Source: a virus. Taken from it: a DNA stretch of 49,892 bases. The translations under genes and the position numbers were made by a program. The stretch lies in the IMG/VR virus record IMGVR_UViG_3300020190_000087, positions 1 through 49,892 of that record. One strand, written 5' to 3'. A model generated the notes under the pieces. It worked only from the letters and a program-made list of their open reading frames with translations. It ran no database searches and was not told the origin of the DNA. This document shows, one piece after another, positions 31,945-41,600 of this stretch (position 1 is the first letter of the stretch; every line of letters begins with the position of its first letter).

Positions 31945-32130
31945 ATGTCAGATAATAAATTTAAATACTTCACAGTTGAATCTGTAGTTGTTGTTCAGGC
32001 GAACAATAAATCAGATGCAGAGAAGCTTGCTACTGGTCGCACTCGTGGCGTCAATGGCAAGGTAATAGTTAAGACCACTGAAGTAGAACGCATTACCGCT
32101 GTTGAGGCGCGTAAGCAAATATCACTCTAG
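31945..32130 (+). CDS. Small module paralogous to N-terminus of metallophosphoesterase
   Basis: 61 residues. KYFTVESVVVVQANNKSDAE and the following VIVKTTEVERI resemble residues 5-45 of the protein at 3663 (YYVVKTTSVVKAKNKSNA, VLLQKIEVDE). It is a stand-alone copy of a beta-alpha-beta-like small domain. GC content is higher than that of its neighbours. Function unknown. Confidence 0.6.
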   Translation: MSDNKFKYFTVESVVVVQANNKSDAEKLATGRTRGVNGKVIVKTTEVERITAVEARKQISL

Positions 32131-32136
32131 GAAATT

Positions 32137-32172
32137 GTCCCGCAGCCTAAGTAAAACCTTTGGCTGCGGGAC
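32137..32172 (+). terminator. Perfect 11-bp inverted repeat, terminator-like or leader hairpin
   Basis: Arms GTCCCGCAGCC (32137-32147) and GGCTGCGGGAC (32162-32172) with a 14-base loop. No T tract follows; the right arm ends next to GTGGAG and the ATG at 32184. It may be a weak terminator or a structure controlling translation of the glycosyltransferase. Confidence 0.6.
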
Positions 32173-32183
32173 GTGGAGCATGT

Positions 32184-32885
32184 ATGATATATGCATTAAT
32201 GGTTGGAAGAAATGAATCTTCAAGATACCTAAAAGAAGTCTTGGAAAGACTGTCAAATCAGGTAGATAAAATAATTTTTACCGACGATTGTTCTACGGAT
32301 GATACTCCAGATGTTGCTAGACAGTACGCTACCGTATATTCTACTTCTGAAAATCTTTTTATAAAAGATGAAAGCCAATTAAGATCAGAAGCTTGGGCTA
32401 ATTTAGAAAAACATGCAAAGGTGGGCGATTGGGTTTTGGCAATAGATGCAGATGAAAAACTATATACCATGGATAATTTAAGTTTGTTAGATCATTTAAA
32501 GCAGTCTCCTTACGATGTAGTGAGTGCGCCAAGATTTGAAATGTGGAATCAATTTAGTTTTAGATCAGATGGTGGATGGAAACCGCACCATAATCATAGA
32601 ATATTTAAATTCGACAAGAATGGTGTGTATATTAATAAAAAATTAGCATGCGGCTCAGAGCCAATGTACGTACAAAGATGGGCTGAAATGGGCAACTGGT
32701 GGCTTCAATCAGGTATAATAATACAGCATCTGGGTTATCTTAGGGACCAAGATAAGAATGATAAGTATGAAAGATATATGAAATTAGATGGTGGAAAATA
32801 CCATAATATAAATCATCTAAATTCGATTAAGCAAACATCCACACTAGAACTAGAATCATGGAAAATACTAGGAGATTTAAAATGA
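32184..32885 (+). CDS. Family 2 glycosyltransferase
   Basis: 233 residues from ATG 32184 with GTGGAG seven bases upstream. GT2 landmarks: MIYALMVGRNESSRYLKEVL, the nucleotide-binding IIFTDDCSTDDTPDVARQY, the DxD motif in WVLAIDADEKLY and an acceptor segment with FEMWNQFSFRSDGG. It ends with an ATGA overlap onto the next gene, so the two are probably co-translated. The target of glycosylation is unknown; tail proteins rich in Ser/Thr are one candidate. Confidence 0.85.
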   Translation: MIYALMVGRNESSRYLKEVLERLSNQVDKIIFTDDCSTDDTPDVARQYATVYSTSENLFIKDESQLRSEAWANLEKHAKVGDWVLAIDADEKLYTMDNLSLLDHLKQSPYDVVSAPRFEMWNQFSFRSDGGWKPHHNHRIFKFDKNGVYINKKLACGSEPMYVQRWAEMGNWWLQSGIIIQHLGYLRDQDKNDKYERYMKLDGGKYHNINHLNSIKQTSTLELESWKILGDLK

Positions 32886-33508
32886 AAAGTTTATCCGCAA
32901 ATCAAAGTATCAAAGAATTGACTATGAAGATGGTTAATAATGAAAAGTTTGCATATGTAGTTTTTCCAAAATCGGTTCTTTCTACGATCATAGAAAAAAA
33001 CACGCCCAATAAAAAATATCCAAAAGCTTTTTTAAAATCAGTTAACTCTTCTATAGAGACAAAAGATGATAATTATATGAAATGTATTCCAAATTTCCTA
33101 TTATCATCTGAAGAATATTCAGATATTAAATTAATTTCTGGATTTAATAATTCAACAATATACGATGCAGCGGTGTTTGAGTATTTTTACCTAAACAAAA
33201 GAGATATATTTGAATATTTTTCAAGATACTTTTTAAGAAACAGCAGAGTAGCTGTAGTTTCTTTTCATGACAAAAGTATAACTCAAAGAGTAATTGGAAC
33301 ACCATATCATCATGTTCATGTTCCATATAATGATTTTTATGACAAATTAGATAAAATAGCTTCTGAAATAACCCAATTAGATGGGGCGATCGACTACTGT
33401 ATTCTCGACTGCCCAGTGCTCTCTACTGCCTTGTCGTATAAAATTTGGGAAAACTCAAACATATCAACTTTAGATTTTGGAAAACTATTATCTTTAAGTA
33501 AGAAATAA
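32882..33508 (+). CDS. GT-D-fold glycosyltransferase-like protein (tentative)
   Basis: 208 residues, translationally coupled to the GT2 gene. The C-terminal half, FLRNSRVAVVSFHDKSITQR, DGAIDYCILDCPVLSTALSY and ISTLDFGKLLSL, resembles GT-D type glycosyltransferases, which end with a helix and an xxxDxG element. The N-terminal half carries a conserved-looking KSVLSTIIEKN. The assignment is tentative; it could also be a Rossmann-fold protein of another kind. Confidence 0.5.
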   Translation: MKSLSANQSIKELTMKMVNNEKFAYVVFPKSVLSTIIEKNTPNKKYPKAFLKSVNSSIETKDDNYMKCIPNFLLSSEEYSDIKLISGFNNSTIYDAAVFEYFYLNKRDIFEYFSRYFLRNSRVAVVSFHDKSITQRVIGTPYHHVHVPYNDFYDKLDKIASEITQLDGAIDYCILDCPVLSTALSYKIWENSNISTLDFGKLLSLSKK

Positions 33509-33510
33509 TT

Positions 33511-34182
33511 GTGAATAAAATAACACAAAAAGATATTCTTTCTAGTAAAAATGATATTGATTCTATTAAAGATCTTTTAATGGAAACTGATATGTCCTTA
33601 AGTGATATATCAAAAGAGTTAAATTGTTCTTTAAACGATTTAAATAAGCAGATAAATCGTCATGGTTTAAATTGGATGAAGAAAAAGAAAAGAAAGATGT
33701 CTCGTGGACACTCTTCTTTATACGATATACTTAAAAAATTAATTCCCAACCAACCAATAATAAACGAATACCACATAGGTAACAGGCTAAAGCTTGACAT
33801 ATACTGTCCAAAATATAAACTAGCCTTAGAATATCATGGCAAGCAGCACTTTTATTATACTGGTATGTTTCATGCATCAAAAGAAGATTTCGTAGAGTCG
33901 CAAAAAAGAGATGAATTTAAAAGCAAGTGGTGCGTAGACAATGGTGTATCTTTAATTGTTTTTAGATATGATGACGGATTAACGGAAGAAAGCGTTTTTG
34001 AAAGAATTATACAAGAGCTCAGAAAAGATAATTCAAAAAACGCAATAGCAAGAAAAACACGTAAAAAGTTAACACAAAGTTCTTCTTATCAAAAAGCGAA
34101 AAAAGAAAACAGTATTAAAAGAAAAAAAATCTACAAAGAATTAAAGAGAAAAAACAGTGAGTCAAGAAGAAAATATAAGTAA
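33511..34182 (+). CDS. Vsr/PD-(D/E)XK-like endonuclease
   Basis: 223 residues from GTG 33511. The N-terminus has a helix-turn-helix-like segment (MSLSDISKELNCSLNDLNK). The core, RLKLDIYCPKYKLALEYHGK followed by QHF, matches the D...ExxGxQH motif of phage-borne Vsr-like or DUF2726-type nucleases. The tail is very basic (KKENSIKRKKIYKELKRKN). It may be a homing-type or mismatch endonuclease. It lies just before the helicase, overlapping it by 26 bases. Confidence 0.68.
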   Translation: MNKITQKDILSSKNDIDSIKDLLMETDMSLSDISKELNCSLNDLNKQINRHGLNWMKKKKRKMSRGHSSLYDILKKLIPNQPIINEYHIGNRLKLDIYCPKYKLALEYHGKQHFYYTGMFHASKEDFVESQKRDEFKSKWCVDNGVSLIVFRYDDGLTEESVFERIIQELRKDNSKNAIARKTRKKLTQSSSYQKAKKENSIKRKKIYKELKRKNSESRRKYK

Positions 34183-35605
34183 CTATCCAATAGAGTATCA
34201 AATATTTGCACTGTGCCTGAGAAAAGAGGGTGCAGTTAAGTTCTTTAGCGAAAATTTGAATTCAGATATAGTTGGCATTAATCATGGGGAAGCAGGAATA
34301 CATGAATTCTATAGTGCACTTATTTCTTATTATAGGGCGACTCAACTTGACATAGTAAACCCAATAGCGTTTAAGTCTTGGTTACAAACTGAAACAGAAA
34401 TTTACGAAGCTTTGGGAGCTGAGCTTGGAACAGAAGCGATGTTTTCAATCCTGTTAAAAATGGATCTTTCTAACTCTGAATCAATTTTAAAATTAATAGA
34501 ACACAAAGCAAATAAGAGAAAACAAATAGATTACCTGCAAGAATTGCAGGTTCTTATTACTCAAAAATCAAACAAAACAGATGAAGATGTAGAAAGAATA
34601 TCTACTTTAACTCAAAAAATAAGAGAACTTGAAAGTCAAATTAACTACAATCCGTTAGAAAATATTACAACAGCTCTAGACATATCCTCTAGGGCTAGAG
34701 AACTTTTAGTCATACCAAACTTTGTTCCAACTCAGTTTAAATCGTTAAACAGGGCCATGGGCTATACTGATGATGGAGGCTTTTTTAAAGGCGCAGTTCA
34801 CGCCATAATAGCTCCATCAGGTAAGGGCAAGTCCACATTTGCAAAATGCCTAGTAAATCATTGGGTGGATAATGGCTATTCTGCTTTATTCATAAATTAC
34901 GAAGAGGCAATTTCCCATTGGGAAAGAGTTCTTATGACTCAAATAATAGGGAAGAACGTATACGCAGAGTCGAAAAATTGGACACAAGAAGAAAAAGATA
35001 ACTACGTATCTATTTTTAAGAACAAAATGGAGTCATGGGGAGAAAGATTTATGGTTAGACACGACCCAGATAGTCCATACTTTGAAGACTTGGAAAGATG
35101 GCTTAGAGATATAATGGGGCATAATTCAAAGCTTCCAGATATTATAGTAATAGATACGATCCAATCTATGTTTACTAGGGGTGGCAAGGGAAAGCCTAGA
35201 TGGGGTGAGTTTGAAGAAATGATGGTTAAATTGGAGAAACTAGCAAGAGACATGAACTGTGTTTTAATAATAACAGCACAAGAAAACGCAAATAGAATGA
35301 AGGAAAAACGAGAAGTGGTTCAACAATCTGATACCGGAGGGTCCTTATCTATCCAGCAGAAGTGTGCCGTAACAATTTTTATAACAGATAAAAAACTAGC
35401 CTCTGGAGATGAATCGGAAGAAGATTACGTAATGCAATTACAGATACCAAAAAATAGAATAACAGGATCTACTTTCGTGTACGATCCACCACTAGTAAGG
35501 TACAATGATAGTACAAAATCTTACGAAGAATATCAGGTTGTTACAGATAGCTCATATGAAAACTCATCTATTTTAGATGATTTACTGGGAGGAGATTTTT
35601 CTTAA
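34157..35605 (+). CDS. DnaB-like replicative helicase
   Basis: 482 residues from GTG 34157. The N-terminal helical domain is followed from about residue 185 by a RecA-like ATPase: Walker A IIAPSGKGKSTFAK near residue 218, Walker B DIIVIDTIQSMF near 328, then LIITAQENANRMKE and a family-style QQSDTGGSLSIQQKCAVTIF. It unwinds DNA 5'-3' at the phage fork. It is shorter in the N-terminal region than bacterial DnaB. It heads the replication block with primase and polymerase downstream; no in-frame CGG. Confidence 0.85.
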   Translation: MSQEENISNYPIEYQIFALCLRKEGAVKFFSENLNSDIVGINHGEAGIHEFYSALISYYRATQLDIVNPIAFKSWLQTETEIYEALGAELGTEAMFSILLKMDLSNSESILKLIEHKANKRKQIDYLQELQVLITQKSNKTDEDVERISTLTQKIRELESQINYNPLENITTALDISSRARELLVIPNFVPTQFKSLNRAMGYTDDGGFFKGAVHAIIAPSGKGKSTFAKCLVNHWVDNGYSALFINYEEAISHWERVLMTQIIGKNVYAESKNWTQEEKDNYVSIFKNKMESWGERFMVRHDPDSPYFEDLERWLRDIMGHNSKLPDIIVIDTIQSMFTRGGKGKPRWGEFEEMMVKLEKLARDMNCVLIITAQENANRMKEKREVVQQSDTGGSLSIQQKCAVTIFITDKKLASGDESEEDYVMQLQIPKNRITGSTFVYDPPLVRYNDSTKSYEEYQVVTDSSYENSSILDDLLGGDFS

Positions 35606-36406
35606 ATGAAATCAATATTAAATATAACTTGTAAACAAATTAAAGATTATCAAACTTGTGAACTTTTATATGACTACAGACATAAAAGAAAGTTACCAGA
35701 AACCATAGTCAGTAGAAATATTTTAACTGAAAAATTTGAAAATACGATTAAAACTGTTTTAAACTTTTATTTATATAAGAAGATGGATGGCAAGCCCCCT
35801 TCTCATGACGCCCTGAGAAATAGATGGCAAAAGCTATGGTTTCCAAAAAATACTTCAATGCAAGATATAATAAACGAAAGACACGAAAGCGCATATGGAA
35901 ATATGGCAAGTCTTACTACTAAAGCAGATAGTATTTTTACTTCTTTTTGTAACTACTTTCGTGATAAATCAATTAGTCCAATTGGAATCGCTGAAGATTA
36001 TGAGGTCCCAATTGTAAACTCCTTGCTAACAGATGTATTTGATTTAATTTTTCGTAAAAAAAATAAAATATATGTAATTAAATGGGTCTTTAATTATAAA
36101 GATTCTCACAATTATTTGTATAATTTAGATTTTTCTGCAATCAATTATGCGTATGAATTTATGAATGGTCCCATTCTAAGTAATACTGTCTTTGGATATT
36201 ATGATATCATGGCTGACAATCATGAAATAAAGCCATATAGTATATATCAAGAAGACATTCAAACTTTAAAATACTGGATATCAGAAATGGAAGACAAAAA
36301 AATTTTCGTACCAAGACGAGGACTTACCTATTACTGTAAGCGCTGTCCATTTGATAAGCCTTGTTCAAACTGGTCAATAAAGGAAGGAATACAACATGGC
36401 CAATAA
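35606..36406 (+). CDS. RecB/Cas4-like Fe-S protein, probably inactive nuclease
   Basis: 266 residues. The plan is that of AddB/Cas4/RecB-type PD-(D/E)XK proteins: an N-terminal Cys in CKQIKDYQTCELLYDYRHK and a C-terminal YYCKRCPFDKPCSNW, which together may hold an iron-sulfur cluster. The nuclease core, where active members have D...D/ExK, reads LTDVFDLIFRKKNKIYVIKW: the Asp of motif II is present but the acidic residue before Lys is Val-Ile. It is therefore probably a non-catalytic paralogue of the protein at 42719. One base separates it from the helicase. Confidence 0.65.
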   Translation: MKSILNITCKQIKDYQTCELLYDYRHKRKLPETIVSRNILTEKFENTIKTVLNFYLYKKMDGKPPSHDALRNRWQKLWFPKNTSMQDIINERHESAYGNMASLTTKADSIFTSFCNYFRDKSISPIGIAEDYEVPIVNSLLTDVFDLIFRKKNKIYVIKWVFNYKDSHNYLYNLDFSAINYAYEFMNGPILSNTVFGYYDIMADNHEIKPYSIYQEDIQTLKYWISEMEDKKIFVPRRGLTYYCKRCPFDKPCSNWSIKEGIQHGQ

Positions 36407-37088
36407 AAAACTAACGATATTAGATGACATTCTTCAGGACAAGCAAAAGATAAACGTTTCAGAGGAGGAAAATTCAGTGCTCTCTCCTCTGCTTCAGGAG
36501 ATATCTTTTATAAAAGATGACGGCTTAAAATCATTTGTAAGATCTATTCTTTTTAGATGCAAATCTTTTTGGGATGTTCCGTCGTCTTTTTCTGGCAAAT
36601 ATCATCCACCGGACGAACACAATAAAGGCGGCAATGTCCTTCATACCAAGAGAGTCGTAAGAGCGGTTAGAATTTTGAGTGAGTCTCATAATTTATCACC
36701 AGAAGAAAACGACATAGTAATTGCAGCAGCGCTTCTGCATGACATAACAAAGGGCAAAATTGAGAAAGATGGATCATTTTCATACGACTCTATGCACCCA
36801 TATACTGTCGGTGAATTTGTAAAATTCTGCCAAGATGACGATAGAAAAAATGCTAGTGACATAGGTTCAAACACATTATATGTTAGCGAAGAAGACGTTC
36901 AAACCTTGCTTAGGCTAATTAGATGCCATCTTGGTCCGTGGTCTCCAGTTCCAGAAACAGTGCCGATAACATACTTGGATATGATTGTTCATTTGGCGGA
37001 CAACATCGCATCGAAAATTCACATTATAGCCGACGGCGAACGTTCTTTAAGCAGAAGATGGTTTTTAGATGAAGAAAATTCTAAATAG
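36396..37088 (+). CDS. HD-domain phosphohydrolase
   Basis: 230 residues. The metal-binding HD pattern is visible: VLHTKRVVRAVRILSE (first His), ALLHDITKGK (HD pair) and MHPYTVGEFV, with a later HLADNIASKIHI giving the final Asp. Such proteins hydrolyse phosphate esters of nucleotides or RNA; in the replication block a nucleotidase or phosphodiesterase is likely. It overlaps both the RecB-like gene (11 bases) and the next small gene (20 bases). Confidence 0.8.
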   Translation: MANKKLTILDDILQDKQKINVSEEENSVLSPLLQEISFIKDDGLKSFVRSILFRCKSFWDVPSSFSGKYHPPDEHNKGGNVLHTKRVVRAVRILSESHNLSPEENDIVIAAALLHDITKGKIEKDGSFSYDSMHPYTVGEFVKFCQDDDRKNASDIGSNTLYVSEEDVQTLLRLIRCHLGPWSPVPETVPITYLDMIVHLADNIASKIHIIADGERSLSRRWFLDEENSK

Positions 37089-37236
37089 AATAAACAAAAG
37101 AGTATATTTAAACTCTCAATTAGAGAAGATTATTGAGGACTCTGTCTATTATAGAACGTACTCGTCGGAATTAAAAACACATAAAAAAATAATTTTAATT
37201 AATATTCTAGAAGATCATAGTTCGGTAAAAATATAA
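37069..37236 (+). CDS. Small basic protein, unknown
   Basis: 55 residues (MKKILNRINKRVYLNSQLEK at the start), overlapping the HD gene and ending in TAATG at the primase start. The coding fit is supported only by the tight overlaps at both ends. No family recognised. Confidence 0.45.
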   Translation: MKKILNRINKRVYLNSQLEKIIEDSVYYRTYSSELKTHKKIILINILEDHSSVKI

Positions 37237-38439
37237 TGAGACCGGTTAAAGAAGTTGGAAAATTCTTAAGCGATTGGAAATACGTGGAGGTAGCTAGGTA
37301 CGTCTCGTCTTTATCTAGGGTTATAAGAGAAAAAGAAAAAGACAATCCTTTAATCATCGACTACTTCGAGGTGGCAAACTATGCCAAAAAACATAACAAT
37401 ATAGGAATTTATACTTCTGTTTGGCTTTATGATTCAAAAGACATATCTTCCTGCACCAGATATTCTAATCTATATTTTGATTTAGATAGTAAAAATATAG
37501 AAGAATCATACAGAGATACAAAAAAATTATATGAATATTTAAAACAATTCATTCCAATTGATCGGAATAAAAGCATACTTTACCGGAAAAAAAGGCTTTC
37601 ACATTGAGTGTGAGGCAACATGTGTTGGAATTTCCCCGTCAAACGAATTGCCAGTACTTTTTAGATATATAGCCAATCACTTGAAAACAAAATTAAATAT
37701 TTTCAGTTTAGATTTAAGTGTGTATGATCTTAGAAGAATGTGGAGATTGCCAGGCACTCAACATCAAGATACAAAATTATATAAAACTCTTTTATCAGAA
37801 GAAGAACTTAATTCAAGCATAGAATTAATTACCCAGATATCTAAAACTTATAGAGACAATTCATATGATGATGTTCAATTTTCCTATAAAGCAAATAAGT
37901 GGTATAGAGATATTTCTTACGAAATGGAATCAGAAAAGGAAAGAAGTAAAGACTATGTTTCCTATTTTAATAAGCATGGAACCAAATCTTTAAGAAAGGT
38001 TGATTTTAGGGAAAAGCAATTTACGCCTAAAGTTCTTTTAGAAAAGTGTCCGGCAATTAAAAGAATTATTGATGAGGCAAAAAATAATAAAGACATAGAT
38101 CATGAGTCTAGATTATTCTTATGTTCAATATTGACCTACAGCGAAGACGCCATTCAGTTCCTGCATCAAATACTCAGCCTGTGTAGCGATTACAATGTAG
38201 AAAAATCTAACTCGCATATCCAGGACTGGATAAGAAGAAGAGAAATAGGCATAGGTGGTAGGCCCTATACTTGCGATAGGGCAAATTCTGTTGGCGTTGG
38301 TTGCGGCTCTTGTAATCTAGATCATAAAAGAAAATGGATAAAAATAGGAGACAAGTATATTGAAACAAACGAAAAATCTTCACCGTCTCCAGTTAGATTT
38401 GCCTATAAAACCATAAAGGATCAAAATGTCAGACAGTGA
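37236..38439 (+). CDS. AEP-type DNA primase with C-terminal cysteine cluster, +1 frameshift at CGG
   Basis: 400 residues after joining at the CGG at 37563 (codon 110). Archaeo-eukaryotic primase motifs: catalytic DxD in SNLYFDLDSKN before the shift, then IKAYFTGKKGFHIECEA and LDLSVYDLRRMWRLPGTQH after it. The C-terminal part has Cys residues (EKCPAIKRI, FLCSIL, YTCDRANSVGVGCGSC) in an order resembling the PriL/PriCT iron-sulfur domain, so this looks like a fused small- and large-subunit-like primase. The shift separates the metal-binding motif from the other catalytic motifs. Frame 0 ends at 37607. It overlaps the next gene by 14 bases. Confidence 0.82.
37563..37565 (+). other. CGG +1 frameshift site 9
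   Basis: Codon-aligned CGG after GAT. Frame 0 stops at 37607; the +1 frame reads GGA (Gly110, GIKAYFTGKKGFH) and continues to 38439. Confidence 0.95.
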
Positions 38440-38623
38440 TGTTATTGGCCTCTGTTCCGATTGCGGTACTGATCAATCTGATAGGTCAATGTTTTCTAGT
38501 CCGTTTGCCCAAGCTGGAAAGCCTCCGGTGTGCAAGTACTGTGCTGGAGTTGTAATCGTTTGCTATAGAAAAGATAAGCAGAAGGTGTTAGATGACATCA
38601 AAAGACAAAGAGGGATTCGATGA
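38426..38623 (+). CDS. Small zinc-ribbon protein
   Basis: 65 residues with two CxxC pairs (GLCSDCGTD and PVCKYCAGV) spaced for a zinc ribbon, and a basic C-terminal helix (YRKDKQKVLDDIKRQRG). It lies between primase and polymerase and overlaps both. A DNA-binding or regulatory accessory of replication is plausible. Confidence 0.65.
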   Translation: MSDSDVIGLCSDCGTDQSDRSMFSSPFAQAGKPPVCKYCAGVVIVCYRKDKQKVLDDIKRQRGIR

Positions 38624-41600
38624 AAAATTGGACCAATCTACATAATCATACAGTCTTTTCAATGCTAGACGGGCATGGTGATATAGAAAAATATCTTGAT
38701 AGAGCTAAGTCGCTTGGCATGTCCGGCCTAGCTACGACGGATCACGGCAACATACATTCTTGGCTAGATTTCTACGACGCTGCTACCGCCGTAGGTGTTA
38801 AGCCCATTCTTCGGAAGCGAGTTTTATCAGGCTAGAAAAACTAGATTTGACAGAGACGAAGAAGAAAGATCTGGCCCATCCAAAAACGAGTGGGAGCAAA
38901 GAGGTCCTTATCATATAACGATATTGGCAAAAAATAATGTTGGCTATCACAATATAATTAAAATGTCTTCTAAATCTTTTTTAGAAGGATACTACGTAAA
39001 GCCTAGATTAGATCACGATTTGATTTCTCAATACTCCGAAGGGATTATTGTTTTGTCTGGCTGTTTAAACAGTGAAGTCTGTCAAGCCCTTTTGAGAAAT
39101 GATTACGATTATGCCCTAGAAGCAGCATACAAGATGCAGAGCATTGTTGGTAAAGAAAATTATTTCATAGAAATACAAGATCATGGCATAACAGAACAGA
39201 GAAAAGTCTCAAATAAACTTTTAGATATAGCAAAAACAATTGGGGCTAAAGTTGTACCGACCAACGATTGCCACTATGTGCACCAGCAGGACGCTAGGGC
39301 GCACGACATTATGTTATGTGTGGCTACCAACTCTAACATACATACTCCAGATAGATTTTCTTTTTCTGGAGATAATTTTTATTTGAAGTCTTATCAAGAT
39401 ATGGAAATGCTATTCAATTCCGACTGGCTAAAAAATACCATGTCAGTTTGCGATATGGTTGATGTAAATTTAAACTTTGGAGAAATTTATTTTCCAAACT
39501 TTCCCATTCCAACAAATGAAACATCAACTCAATATTTTGAGCGATTAGCTTGGGAGGGATTGCGCAATCGATACGGTAATGAATTACCTGAATCAATTAT
39601 TAATCGAGCAAATTATGAAATAAAAGTCGTAAAAGATATGGGATTTCCCGAATACTTTCTAGTTGTGTCCGATCTTGTTAGATGGGCTAAGTCAAATAAT
39701 ATAAGAGTTGGATGGGGTAGAGGATCTGCTGCCGGAAGTGTGTTGTCTTATGCTTTTGATATCACAAATTTAGATCCAATTAGATTTGGTCTTTTGTTTG
39801 AAAGATTTTTAGTTGAAGGAAGAAAGTCAATGCCAGATATCGATCTTGACTTCGACGATAGGCACAGAGATAGAGTTATTGAATATGCCAGATCTAAATA
39901 TGGCAGTGATCGAGTAGCGCACATCTGCACGTTCAATAGAACTGGCGCTAGACAATCCATTAGGGACGCTGCTAGGGCTCTTGGTTACGATTTTTCTACT
40001 GGCGATAAAGTGGCTAAGCTTATTCCGCCACCAGTGTTAGGTATCTCAAAAAACTTAAGCGAATGTATGGAAGTGCAAGAGTTTTCTTCCACTTATGCAA
40101 AAGACTCACAAGCAAAAGAAATCATTGATGCGGCATTTGGATTGGAAAATCTAGTAAGACAGACCGGCATACACGCGGCTGGAGTTGTCATATCGCGCAA
40201 TCCGCTAATGGACTATTTGCCTATAATGCAAAAGGGTGTAGATAAGCCAATTGTAACCCAGTGGGATATGAGTAGGGTTGAGCAATGCGGTCTTCTAAAA
40301 ATAGACTTTTTAGGCTTAAGAAATCTTGGAGTTATAGATCAGTGTATTAAGACCGTAAAAAAGAACTATGGTATAGATATAGATGTAAATAAAATTCCAT
40401 TAGATGATCAAAAAACGTACGAAGAACTATGCAAGGGCGGGTGCATGGGGGTATTTCAGCTTGAATCAAACAGCATGAGAGAAATGATGATTCAGCTTCA
40501 GCCTAAAAGTATTGAGGACATAATGGCGCTGATATCGCTTCACAGACCTGGCCCTATGGGCTCTGGAATGGATAAGCTTTATATAGATAGAAAACATGGT
40601 AGATCAAAAATAGACTATCAACACCCAAAACTAAAGGAATCTCTAGAATCATCTCTTGGCGTAATGTTATATCAGGAAGATGTTTTAGCTGTAGCTAAAA
40701 ATTTAGCTGGATTTACTTCGGGAGAAGCAGATGATCTTAGAAAAATTATTGGCAAAAAACAAATGAATAAAATTCCAAAAATAAGACAAAAATTTGTAAC
40801 TGGATGCGCGGAGGTTTCAGGTGTTTCAAAGGCTGTGGCAAATAAAATATTTTCTGATATAGAATACTTTGGTGGGTATGGCTTTAATAGAGCGCACGCA
40901 GCAAGTTATGCTATGATCTCTTATATAACAGCGTATTTAAAAAATAATTTTACAGCTGAATATATGGCAGCTCTTTTAACCTCTGTTGCCGGAAACAAAG
41001 ATAAGTTATTCTTATATTTAAACGACTGCAGAAAATTGGGAATTAATGTACTACCTCCTTCTATTAACTATTCTGAAATAGATTTTGAGGTCAAGGAAAA
41101 AAATGAAATACTTTTTGGACTAGGCTCCATTAACGGAATAGGTGTTGCAATTGCAGAAGCCATTTGTAAAAGTAGGGATGTAAACAATCCTTATAAATCT
41201 ATATTTGATTTTTACAGAAGATGTGATTCTTCTGTTTTAAAGAAATCTACATTAGAACATTTGGTCGGAGCTGGCGCATTTGATGAACTAATAATTGACG
41301 AAGATGATGACGACATAAATAGATCTCAAGAGCTTTCTGTTTTAGAAAAAGAAAAAGAAGAACTTGGAATTTATGTTACAAAACATCCACTTGAGGGAAC
41401 ATGGGATGTCATGAAAGTTAATGTAGATTCTGACATAGTTAATATATCAGAAATCCCAAACGGATCCTACATAAAGATAGGTGGGATTATAACTTCTTCT
41501 AAAAAAATTATTACCAAAAAAGGTTCTAGAATGTTTAAATTTAACTTAGAAGATCCCACTGGCGAAATAGAAGTTGTAGTCTTTCCCAAAGATGCTAAAA

